Positions 1 through 5,547 are shown, numbered from the stretch's first letter. The stretch: 8,550 nucleotides of DNA from Anaerolinea sp. (GCA_013824385.1 PNNU01000124.1:1-8550), one strand, 5' to 3'. Numbers and translations are program-made. Notes: generated by a model from the letters alone, not told the origin.

Positions 1-1
1 T

Positions 2-67
2 TCATCATGCTGCCAGATCGCAGAAGCTTTTGCTCCTGACGTGGATATCAAGAACGCAATCAGTTAG
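2..67 (+). CDS. C-terminal fragment of an unidentified protein upstream of arsM
   Basis: Frame 2 is open from the window edge to a TAG at 65-67. It encodes 21 residues, beginning SSCCQIAEAF and ending KNAIS. The adjacent cysteine pair followed by a short acidic tail, placed 59 bp ahead of arsM on the same strand, would suit a metalloid-responsive protein such as an ArsR-type repressor or a thiol-based chaperone. The fragment is too short to assign to a family. No hairpin separates it from arsM, so the two may be co-transcribed. It could be a chance open frame, but its position directly before an arsenic gene makes a real C-terminus more likely. Confidence 0.5.
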   Translation, partial: SSCCQIAEAFAPDVDIKNAIS

Positions 68-112
68 TTTTTTTAAGTCTACATATCGAAGTATATAAAT
101 ATATCTATATAG

Positions 113-122
113 AAGGAAGAGG
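113..122 (+). promoter_or_regulatory. Shine-Dalgarno region of arsM
   Basis: The purine-rich stretch AAGGAAGAGG lies 4 bases before the ATG at 127. The AAGGA part is 9 bases away and the GAGG part 4 bases away, so either could pair with 16S rRNA. Upstream, 85-110 is almost pure A/T and holds short ATATA/TATAT dyads. A promoter or operator could sit there, but I cannot name a specific site. Confidence 0.6.
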
Positions 123-126
123 AAAC

Positions 127-978
127 ATGGCAACTCAAACCATCAACAACGATGAAACAAAAGTCCGCAAGTCAGTCAGAGAGCATTATGCCGGGGCGGC
201 AAAGAATGTCAGCAGCTGCTGCGGCGGCGGCAGCCAAAAAGTCAGCTCCTGCGGATGCGGCACTTCGACCTCGGCGTCTGAGCCATCCACCAAGGCACTG
301 TACAACGCCGATGATTTTAACTCCCTGCCAGAAGACGTCACCAATATCTCTCTGGGCTGTGGCGACCCTGTCACCCTGGCTTCACTCAAACCCGGCCAAA
401 CCGTGCTGGATCTTGGTTCGGGCGGCGGTATTGACTGTTTTATTGCCGGCAAGAAGATCGGCCCAACCGGGCAGGTGATTGGTGTGGATATGACCCCCGA
501 AATGTTGGATAAAGCCCGTGCCAACAAGATCAAGGTCGGCGCAGAAAATGTGGAATTCCGCCTGGGAGAGATCGAGCATTTGCCCGTCTCCGATAATTCT
601 GTGGATGTGGTCATCTCTAACTGCGTGATCAACTTAAGCACCGACAAACCGCAAGTCTTGCGTGAAATTCTGCGCGTACTCAAACCCGGCGGCCGCATGG
701 CAGTCAGCGATATTGTCACCAGCGGCGATTTGCCCGACGATATTAAGGCGAGCATGAGTTCATGGGTGGGCTGCATTGCCGGCGCCATGGATGCGGACGT
801 GATGACAGATGAGATGAAAAAAATCGGGTTCACAAATATTTCACTGAAGCCGAACTATTTCAGCGATGAAATGGTGTCTGATGCCGTCAAACAAGCTGGA
901 TATACCGGCAGTATGAGCAACGAAGCTTTAAGAAAGACGGTTTTCAGCGCGAGCATTTCAGCTGAAAAACCCGCATAA
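127..978 (+). CDS. arsM: Arsenite S-adenosylmethionine methyltransferase (ArsM)
   Basis: A 283-residue SAM-dependent class I methyltransferase that methylates As(III) to methylated arsenicals in the cytoplasm, using thiols as reductant. The N-terminal VREHYAGAA segment (about residues 17-25) is typical of ArsM. The SAM motif I is VLDLGSGGGID (93-103), followed by GVDMTPEML (119-127) and the post-motif VLKPGGRMAVSD (184-195). The As(III)-binding cysteines appear as C78 (LGCGDP), C166 (SNCVIN) and C216 (WVGCIAGA), matching the three core cysteines of characterised ArsM enzymes. Extra cysteines C31, C32, C42 and C44 lie in a Gly/Ser-rich head and would supply the fourth conserved thiol plus spares. 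Length is normal for the family. The ATG at 127 has a suitable ribosome binding site. A hairpin at 1018-1042 may end its transcript. The family call is very safe; activity is inferred. Confidence 0.95.
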   Translation: MATQTINNDETKVRKSVREHYAGAAKNVSSCCGGGSQKVSSCGCGTSTSASEPSTKALYNADDFNSLPEDVTNISLGCGDPVTLASLKPGQTVLDLGSGGGIDCFIAGKKIGPTGQVIGVDMTPEMLDKARANKIKVGAENVEFRLGEIEHLPVSDNSVDVVISNCVINLSTDKPQVLREILRVLKPGGRMAVSDIVTSGDLPDDIKASMSSWVGCIAGAMDADVMTDEMKKIGFTNISLKPNYFSDEMVSDAVKQAGYTGSMSNEALRKTVFSASISAEKPA

Positions 979-1017
979 ATTATTGTACGGTGAGGTTGAT
1001 TGACAAATTAATTGTAG

Positions 1018-1050
1018 GGTGGGTTCGATTGTTGAACCCACCATTTTATA
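1018..1050 (+). terminator. Hairpin that could terminate arsM
   Basis: The arms GGTGGGTTC (1018-1026) and GAACCCACC (1034-1042) pair perfectly across a 7-base loop, and the loop can add a G·U and an A-U pair. ATTTTATATT follows. The stem belongs to the repeat element, so termination would be a borrowed function. The T-rich tail is interrupted by A, so this is a moderate call. Confidence 0.45.
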
Positions 1051-1056
1051 TTATTA

Positions 1057-1073
1057 AATGGTGGGTCGCCACC
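1057..1073 (+). repeat. Direct repeat copy A inside the compound repeat
   Basis: The sequence AATGGTGGGTCGCCACC is identical at 1215-1231. Each copy carries a small self-complementary core, TGGTGG-GTCG-CCACC. Confidence 0.75.
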
Positions 1074-1090
1074 AAATATTATGATTCACA

Positions 1091-1124
1091 GTGGGTTCGT
1101 TCTTTGAACCCACCTTGTTTTTAC
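1091..1124 (+). terminator. Second repeat hairpin followed by a T-rich tail
   Basis: The arms GTGGGTTC (1091-1098) and GAACCCAC (1106-1113) pair across 7 bases and are followed by CTTGTTTTTACC. This has a better U-tract than the 1018-1042 hairpin, and could back it up as an arsM terminator. Confidence 0.45.
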
Positions 1125-1214
1125 CAAAAAAATTGTTGGTTTTTACCTAAGAACTGTTATAAGGTATGTTTGACTCACATAATTCGGATCACCTACTCAC
1201 TAATTTTTAGTATT

Positions 1215-1231
1215 AATGGTGGGTCGCCACC
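1215..1231 (+). repeat. Direct repeat copy B inside the compound repeat
   Basis: Exact 17-base match to 1057-1073. The spacing between copy starts is 158 bases. The left flanks are also similar (TATTAA before both). Confidence 0.75.
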
Positions 1232-1314
1232 CAAGTTATGTGCTGATAAGTATAAATATTGATTTATCTGGATGCAAATAAGCAGATATCTCTGGCGACC
1301 CACCCTACGACTTT

Positions 1315-1977
1315 TTAACCTTCCATCCCAATCACCTCAGATTCCGGTTCAAACGGGATGAGAATTGTTTCACCTATCTTCGCACCATGAGGTTCAAACG
1401 GCTCAAGAATGCTTTGCCAGCCGAACAACTGTGAATAGACCACCGTCAGATCGGTGGCACCCAACAATCGAATGCCCTCGTCCTTCAATATTTCCTTCCA
1501 TTTCTCAGTAAGACCAAATGAACGGTTGAACACCTGATAAATCACGGCTGCATCGTCATCCGCGGCGATGCGGTTGATCGAAAGTTTGCCGCAGCCTGTG
1601 CAGCGGTGAATCAACATCAACTCGCCCTGCGCTTGGCGGTTATAACGTTTCGCCGTTTGCTTAATGGTCAAACCCAGCGGCTGCATGCGGCTCTTACATT
1701 GTGCCTTGCGGTCGCCTGCTTTGAGTTCATCCACATGCCTGGACCACAAGCAGCGCGGACAGTGATTGCGGTTGTTCACCCCCGACATTTCCCGGTCGGT
1801 GGTAACTGAAAATCCACATTGTGCACAGGTAAATCCTTTTTCATAAACCTTGCCGTCACGACGTGGTTCTTCACGATCATTTTCATCCCTGGTATGGGAA
1901 ATATACTTTTTTCTTTTTTCAAAAGCGGCGTCAAGGAACTCTCCCTCGTTAAACCGCGTAATATGCTTATGCTTCAT
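1315..1977 (-). CDS. RNHCP domain zinc-binding protein
   Basis: A 220-residue cytoplasmic protein with the RNHCP signature at residues 70-74. It has three Cys pairs: CAQC (51-54), CPRC (73-76, within RNHCPRC) and CTGC (126-129), plus a lone C94. The first two pairs form a zinc-ribbon-like unit and the third may close a second site. The N-terminal 45 residues are charged. The C-terminal half (about 135-220) is a mixed hydrophobic/acidic tail that I do not recognise. The RNHCP family is widespread in bacteria but has no settled biochemical role, so I assign none. The ATG at 1977 has only a weak GGGG (1986-1983) 5 bases upstream. A strong terminator ends 12 bases before it, so expression may depend on read-through. 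It converges on arsM. Confidence 0.85.
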   Translation of the reverse strand: MKHKHITRFNEGEFLDAAFEKRKKYISHTRDENDREEPRRDGKVYEKGFTCAQCGFSVTTDREMSGVNNRNHCPRCLWSRHVDELKAGDRKAQCKSRMQPLGLTIKQTAKRYNRQAQGELMLIHRCTGCGKLSINRIAADDDAAVIYQVFNRSFGLTEKWKEILKDEGIRLLGATDLTVVYSQLFGWQSILEPFEPHGAKIGETILIPFEPESEVIGMEG

Positions 1978-1989
1978 GGGTACCCCAAC

Positions 1990-2029
1990 AAAAAAACAAC
2001 CCGCCGTGGAATCATCCGTGGCGGGCTGT
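1990..2029 (-). terminator. Intrinsic terminator just upstream of the RNHCP start
   Basis: On the minus strand ACAGCCCGCC (2029-2020) pairs with GGCGGGTTGT (2005-1996), including one G·U. An AC/AC internal loop and two inner G-C pairs close a 6-base loop. The 3' arm runs into seven T's (1996-1990). It is a textbook shape, except that it ends only 12 bases before the ATG of the next gene on the same strand. That position suggests attenuation of that gene or the 3' end of a separate RNA. Confidence 0.75.
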
Positions 2030-2117
2030 CTTTAATCAAAATGACTGATTAAATGAAGACTGAACTTTGGGGAACGCTTAACACTTCAATGGGTGAAAAA
2101 CGGTCATCGTACGTCTT

Positions 2118-2151
2118 AAAAACAAACCACGGAGCAAGTGAGCACCCGTGG
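2118..2151 (-). terminator. Alternative terminator-like hairpin inside the candidate RNA
   Basis: On the minus strand CCACGG (2151-2146) can pair with CCGTGG (2132-2127), directly followed by TTTGTTTTT (2126-2118). This fold uses bases that P2 and P3 of the long rod also need, so the two are mutually exclusive. It could be an early terminator producing a transcript of about 155 nt, or one arm of a switch. Confidence 0.4.
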
Positions 2152-2280
2152 CGGAAAAAGTTTAAACCAAAAACTGGTTGGGCCTTTTCTTACGGGCGCA
2201 CCCTTGCGATAAGTGTGGTTACAATGACCGAAGCGAAATTAAACAAAAAACACCCTTTCAATTTTTTTACAACGAGGCGA

Positions 2281-2308
2281 ATTATCGCATATCCTGACAG
2301 GTTGTCAA
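2281..2308 (-). promoter_or_regulatory. Near-consensus housekeeping promoter for the 2274-1990 RNA
   Basis: Reading the minus strand, TTGACA (2308-2303) is a perfect -35. After 16 bases comes GATAAT (2286-2281), a 5/6 match to the -10 box. It is preceded by TG one base upstream (2289-2288), which makes an extended -10. Shifting one base gives ATAATT with a 17-base spacer. A start site near 2274-2272 is expected. It lies 33 bases past the stop of the upstream GGDEF gene and no ORF follows closely, so it probably drives an RNA or a long leader. Confidence 0.75.
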
Positions 2309-2341
2309 GAGGCTTTTTTAATTACTTCTAGAAAAAACTAA

Positions 2342-3217
2342 TTATTTTTGTTTTGCCAGGTACATGGCGTGATCGGCGACTTTTAAGAGCAATTCAGCAT
2401 CTTCGCCATCAGCCGGGTAAGTGCTGATGCCGATAGCCGCAGTCACACTATGCTCTTCCTCATCCACCCACAGACGGATTTTTTCACGGAGTTTTGTGGC
2501 CACTTTTGCCGGTTCTTCGATGTTGGCGATACCGTCCAGCAGCACCACAAATTCATCACCGCCAATGCGTGCCACAGTATCTGATGAACGCACATTTTTG
2601 GTTAATGCCAGGGCTACTTTTTTTAAATACAAATCCCCCATGGCATGGCCGGCTTTGTCATTGATATTCTTAAATCCATTCAGATCAATAAAGAGAAGTG
2701 CGAATAGACTCTTATTTCGTTTGGCATGAAAAATGGCTTGCTCGATGCGGTCAGATAACATAAACCGGTTTGCCAAAGCGGTAAGCGAATCGTGCGTGGC
2801 CAGCCATTGGAACCCTATTTCGGAGTTTTTCAATTCATTAATTTCGCGTGTGATGCCCAACAATCCAACCACTTCACCTTCATCGTTATAAATAGGCAGT
2901 TTGGTGGTTGAGGTCCAGTTGTTTTCACTGCGGGTGGTGTCTACATGGTTCTCAATCAAACTTAATTTTGGTTGACCAGTTTCCATGACCTGTTGATCGT
3001 CCACCATAGTTTTTATGCCAAAAGCTTCGCCGAATAATTCCTTGTCTGTCTTTCCATAGATATCAGTGATACCGTTTTCTGCAAAATAGGAAGCCATTTT
3101 ATTGCTAATACGCCACAACCGGCATTCACGGTCTTTGATGTAAACACTGTCGCCGATGTTGTCCAGCAACGCCTTGAGTACCCATTCGTCTTTGCAGAAA
3201 TGCGAATAACCTTCCAT
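2342..3217 (-). CDS. PAS-GGDEF diguanylate cyclase
   Basis: A 291-residue soluble protein. A PAS sensor (about residues 10-130; core GDSVYIKD, then LLGITREINEL at its end) is joined by a short linker to a GGDEF domain (about 140-291) that makes c-di-GMP from two GTP. The catalytic motif GGDEF is intact at 219-223. RSSD at 210-213, five residues before it, is a complete RxxD inhibitory site, so product feedback is expected. DLNGFKNIND (178-187) is the metal/nucleotide-binding helix. The domain ends abruptly at AKQK, a few residues shorter than usual. The start is the ATG at 3217, which has GGAGAG 5 bases upstream. The in-frame ATG at 3265 sits inside the -10 box and is rejected. There is no EAL domain or membrane segment. 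The PAS ligand is unknown. Confidence 0.92.
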   Translation of the reverse strand: MEGYSHFCKDEWVLKALLDNIGDSVYIKDRECRLWRISNKMASYFAENGITDIYGKTDKELFGEAFGIKTMVDDQQVMETGQPKLSLIENHVDTTRSENNWTSTTKLPIYNDEGEVVGLLGITREINELKNSEIGFQWLATHDSLTALANRFMLSDRIEQAIFHAKRNKSLFALLFIDLNGFKNINDKAGHAMGDLYLKKVALALTKNVRSSDTVARIGGDEFVVLLDGIANIEEPAKVATKLREKIRLWVDEEEHSVTAAIGISTYPADGEDAELLLKVADHAMYLAKQK

Positions 3218-3263
3218 GGTATCTCTCCGGATCAGAGTTTTACTGATAAGTATATTGATAATC

Positions 3264-3269
3264 ATTATA
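3264..3269 (-). promoter_or_regulatory. -10 box for the GGDEF gene
   Basis: On the minus strand a perfect TATAAT occurs at 3269-3264, about 47 bases before the chosen start codon. It implies a 5' leader of roughly 40 nt. I see no good -35 at 16-18 bases upstream, so an activator or another sigma factor contact may be needed. Confidence 0.5.
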
Positions 3270-3316
3270 GATCGAAAAGTTCAAAAAAGTTTATCCAACC
3301 GTCCCTACTCTATTGA

Positions 3317-3345
3317 AAACCGGATGCAAATTTTGCATCCGGTTT
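3317..3345 (-). terminator. Strong dyad terminator after the six-TM gene
   Basis: A perfect 14-bp inverted repeat (AAACCGGATGCAAA at 3317-3330 and its complement at 3332-3345) has a single central base. As RNA it gives a stem of about 12 bp with a 5-base loop. On the minus strand TTTT and then CAATAG follow, so it best serves the gene ending at 3373. It also insulates the GGDEF promoter. Confidence 0.75.
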
Positions 3346-3372
3346 ATCTGTAACAATTATTAATTCAGGTAA

Positions 3373-3996
3373 TTAAATCCAGTGAAGAATTCCGGCAAAA
3401 ACGACCATTGCGAGCACATCAATACCCCAGACAACAGCCAAAAAGCGTTTTTGCGTTTTAGGCTGCCAGTCGTAACAGAAGAAGGCTGCCAAGAAGAAGG
3501 GGATATAGGTCGTAACAAAAACGGGGATGGCGCCCCACCAGGAATAAACCCAGTGGAAAGCTGGAGTAGTGGCCAAAAAGATCTCAATAATCGAGAACCC
3601 CGCCGCGTTCATGATCGCAAAGAAGAGGCGGTTGTTGAGCCCCAAAATCTTTTTCTTTGGGTCTTCGGGCAGGAATTTGCTCATCACCAGGCCGGCGATT
3701 GAAAACATCAGGCTTAATTCAATACCCACGCCCACTAAGAGCAAATAAGACGTTCCGGTGGGGACAGTCCACAGCGCGTGGCCGCTGAAGCGCTGGATCA
3801 AGGCGTTCAGGATCTCGTAGAACCAGTGCACGCCGTAAAGCGCTAGACCGGCAGCGATGGCTTTGTAGTTTTTCTTGGTGAATTCATTGGCATACACGTA
3901 CATCACAAGAGCAAATAAGGGGATCACGTACCATTGAAAATAGTCAGGGTTTCTGAGCAGTTCCAGTGCTTGTTGGGTGAGTTCGGGTTGGTTCAA
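3373..3996 (-). CDS. Six-TM integral membrane protein of unknown function
   Basis: A 207-residue protein with about six hydrophobic spans near residues 20-37, 44-66, 82-106, 122-142, 152-174 and 184-205. It has a charged loop EDPKKK (111-116) between spans 3 and 4. It has no cleavable signal peptide and no catalytic motif that I recognise. Aromatic residues are common (HWFYEILN, HWVYSWWG), and a conserved-looking NAAGFSIIEIF lies in span 4. The start is TTG at 3996, with an excellent AAGGAGG 5 bases upstream. It is transcribed alone from a TATAAT at 4050-4045 and ends at the 3317-3345 hairpin. It is divergent from radA, so the neighbours do not hint at a role. It could be a small transporter-like or membrane-enzyme family member. 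Confidence 0.8.
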   Translation of the reverse strand: MNQPELTQQALELLRNPDYFQWYVIPLFALVMYVYANEFTKKNYKAIAAGLALYGVHWFYEILNALIQRFSGHALWTVPTGTSYLLLVGVGIELSLMFSIAGLVMSKFLPEDPKKKILGLNNRLFFAIMNAAGFSIIEIFLATTPAFHWVYSWWGAIPVFVTTYIPFFLAAFFCYDWQPKTQKRFLAVVWGIDVLAMVVFAGILHWI

Positions 3997-4044
3997 GTTC
4001 TCCTCCTTGGAATAAGTGTGTATTGCAATAATGACTTAACCTCT

Positions 4045-4050
4045 ATTATA
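4045..4050 (-). promoter_or_regulatory. -10 box for the six-TM gene
   Basis: TATAAT on the minus strand at 4050-4045 predicts a start near 4038 and a leader of about 40 nt that includes the Shine-Dalgarno at 4008-4002. The -35 region is poor (no TTGACA-like hexamer at 17 bases). Confidence 0.5.
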
Positions 4051-4108
4051 GGATTTCTTGCATTTTTGTGGTGATCTTTAAAGAAGCGTGTTGTTTTCGC
4101 CTTGTGAG

Positions 4109-4114
4109 TATAAT
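4109..4114 (+). promoter_or_regulatory. -10 box placing the radA transcription start at its ATG
   Basis: TATAAT at 4109-4114 lies 6 bases before the ATG at 4121. Normal spacing of 6-7 bases puts the first transcribed base at or next to the A of the start codon, so the mRNA would be leaderless. Consistent with this, no Shine-Dalgarno is visible before radA. The -35 is weak. Confidence 0.5.
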
Positions 4115-4120
4115 TAGCCT

Positions 4121-5542
4121 ATGTCTAAAACGATTACCCAGTATGTCTGCCAGCAGTGCGGAAGAACCTATCCGCGCGCGTTGGGCAAGTGTCCGCAGTG
4201 CGGTGGATGGGACACGATGGTCGAAGAGGTGGTGGTTGAGGCTTCTTCGCCCGTAAAAGCCCAGGTGAGGGGGGTGAACGCCCGTTCACTGCCGCGCCGC
4301 ATGGGCGATATTTCAGGGGATGCTGAAATGCGCATCCCGCTGCCAATCGGCGAGTTCGCCCGCGTCTTGGGCGGAGGCGTGGTACCCGGCTCAATCGTGC
4401 TAGTGGGCGGCGACCCCGGCATTGGCAAATCCACTTTACTGCTGCAAATGGCGCTTGAACTGGCAGATCACAAAGATCACAAAAAGGCGCTCAAAGTGCT
4501 TTATGTTTCGGGCGAAGAATCAGAGCGCCAAATCAAAATGCGTGCGCTACGGCTTACCCGACTTAACGAAGATAAGCCAGAGCATGAGTTCAGCCAGGAC
4601 TTGCTGCTCTTAACCGAAACCAACCTGGATGTGGTGTTGGAGCAGGTTCAAGCGCTCAAACCTGACATCTTGATCGTCGATTCCATCCAGACCGTTTACC
4701 TGCCCGATCTCAATTCGTCTGCCGGGTCAGTCAGCCAGGTGCGCGAATGTGCCAACAAGCTGCGTGAACTGGCCAAGAGCAGTGATATGGCCGTCTTTTT
4801 GGTGGGGCACGTCACCAAGGAAGGCGTCATCGCCGGTCCGCGTGTGTTGGAGCACATCGTGGATACCGTCCTCTATCTGGAGGGCGACCGCTTTCAATCT
4901 TACCGTCTGCTGCGCTCGGTCAAGAATCGTTTTGGCGCCACAGCTGAAGTGGGCGTTTTTGAAATGCGTGAACGCGGCATGATTGAGATCACCAACCCCT
5001 CCGAAGCCTTTTTGGCCGAACGCATGACCAACGCCCCCGGCTCAGCCATCGCCGTCACCATGGAAGGTACCCGTCCGCTGCTGGTCGAAATGCAGGGGCT
5101 CACCAGCCCGAGCAACCTCGGCAATCCGCGGCGCACCCCCAACGGTGTGGACTTCAACCGTCTGCTGCTGATTACCGCCGTGCTCACCCGACGGCTTGGT
5201 ATGCGCCTTGCTGAACAGGATGTGTTTGTCAATGTCATCGGCGGTTTGCAGATTGGCGAACCCGCCGCAGACCTGGCCATTGCCACAGCCATCGCTTCCT
5301 CGATGAAAGACATCCCCGTCAAGGCGGATACAGTGTTGATCGGCGAGGTGGGTCTTTCGGGCGAATTGCGTTGGGTGAGTCAGATGCCTGCGCGCTTGCG
5401 CGAAGCCCAAAAACTTGGTTTCAAAACGGCCATTATTCCGCGCCGATTGCGCCAGGGCGAACCCTTGCCCGAAGGTATTCTTCTCAAAGAAGCCCGCTCA
5501 CTGCGTGAAGCACTGGGTTGGGCATTGCTCGAAGAAAAATAA
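4121..5542 (+). CDS. radA: DNA repair protein RadA (Sms)
   Basis: A 473-residue RecA-like helicase that promotes branch migration in homologous recombination. Domains run in the standard order. An N-terminal C4 zinc finger (C10, C13, C24, C27) is followed by an ATPase with Walker A GGDPGIGKS (97-105) and Walker B ILIVDS (183-188). The RadA-specific KNRFG motif is at 268-272. A C-terminal Lon-protease-like domain (about 300-473), which is structural rather than proteolytic in this family, includes GEVGLSGELR (408-417). Length is typical. It is the first gene of an operon, with the next start 15 bp beyond its stop. The ATG at 4121 has no ribosome binding site but sits 6 bases past a TATAAT, which suggests leaderless translation. 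Confidence 0.97.
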   Translation: MSKTITQYVCQQCGRTYPRALGKCPQCGGWDTMVEEVVVEASSPVKAQVRGVNARSLPRRMGDISGDAEMRIPLPIGEFARVLGGGVVPGSIVLVGGDPGIGKSTLLLQMALELADHKDHKKALKVLYVSGEESERQIKMRALRLTRLNEDKPEHEFSQDLLLLTETNLDVVLEQVQALKPDILIVDSIQTVYLPDLNSSAGSVSQVRECANKLRELAKSSDMAVFLVGHVTKEGVIAGPRVLEHIVDTVLYLEGDRFQSYRLLRSVKNRFGATAEVGVFEMRERGMIEITNPSEAFLAERMTNAPGSAIAVTMEGTRPLLVEMQGLTSPSNLGNPRRTPNGVDFNRLLLITAVLTRRLGMRLAEQDVFVNVIGGLQIGEPAADLAIATAIASSMKDIPVKADTVLIGEVGLSGELRWVSQMPARLREAQKLGFKTAIIPRRLRQGEPLPEGILLKEARSLREALGWALLEEK

Positions 5543-5547
5543 TCCGT

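Larger units (their letters stand above)
1014..1308. mobile_element. MITE-like compound repeat with 11-bp terminal inverted repeats
   Basis: The 295-bp stretch begins GTAGGGTGGGT (1014-1024) and ends with its exact reverse complement ACCCACCCTAC (1298-1308). Inside are two hairpins built on GTGGGTTC/GAACCCAC (1018-1042 and 1091-1113). It also has two exact copies of AATGGTGGGTCGCCACC (1057-1073 and 1215-1231) and an inverted partial copy at 1294-1308. There is no transposase, and the only ORF across it (990-1262) is low-complexity and translates the repeats. I see no clear target-site duplication. It may be one non-autonomous element or a nest of short dispersed repeats inserted into each other. 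It fills the 336-base gap between arsM and the convergent RNHCP gene. Confidence 0.6.
1990..2274 (-). ncRNA. Candidate structured RNA (or leader) upstream of the RNHCP gene
   Basis: About 285 nt on the minus strand lie between a strong promoter and an intrinsic terminator, with no credible ORF. Hand pairing gives a long rod:
- P1: 2230-2221 with 2110-2101, 10 pairs including one U·G.
- P2: 2220-2215 with 2130-2125, 6 pairs.
- P3: 2207-2192 with 2149-2134, 14 pairs of 16.
- P4: 2189-2183 with 2160-2154.
- P5: 2179-2175 with 2169-2165.
A further hairpin pairs 2053-2046 with 2038-2031. The wobble pairs are G·U only on this strand and become A·C mismatches on the other, which supports minus-strand transcription. 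I do not recognise the class. The rod shape with internal loops recalls 6S RNA, but nothing in the sequence proves it. It could equally be a regulatory leader for the gene starting at 1977. It fills the 364-base gap between two genes. Confidence 0.6.

Noticed and set aside
186..833. 215-residue minus-strand ORF opposite arsM
   Set aside because: It is an antisense shadow of a clearly coding gene with no family features of its own.
990..1262. 90-residue plus-strand ORF after arsM
   Set aside because: It lies almost wholly inside the compound repeat and its residues just translate the repeated GGTGGGT units (WVRLLNPP, WVRSLNPP). It has no ribosome binding site and no domain.
1819..2052. Plus-strand ORFs antisense to the RNHCP gene start and its terminator
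   Set aside because: They overlap a well-supported zinc-motif gene and a terminator and show no motifs.
1990..2274. Identity as SRP RNA, tmRNA, RNase P RNA or a c-di-GMP riboswitch
   Set aside because: None of their conserved cores (for example the GGAAG..AGCAGCC region of SRP RNA, or the resume ORF of tmRNA) can be found. 6S RNA cannot be excluded because its primary sequence is poorly conserved.
2292..2320. Weak plus-strand terminator (TGACA-GGT-TGTCA followed by CTTTTTT)
   Set aside because: The stem is only 5 bp with a 3-base loop and a gap before the T-run. The same bases read on the other strand form a near-consensus promoter, which explains them better.
2053..2331. 92-residue plus-strand ORF across the candidate RNA
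   Set aside because: The composition is unlike a protein, there is no ribosome binding site, and it covers an antisense promoter and several hairpins. The G·U pattern also favours the opposite strand as the transcript.
4900..5322. 140-residue minus-strand ORF inside radA, and similar antisense ORFs in holA and the small membrane gene
   Set aside because: These are reverse-frame shadows of GC-rich coding sequence with no start signals or motifs.
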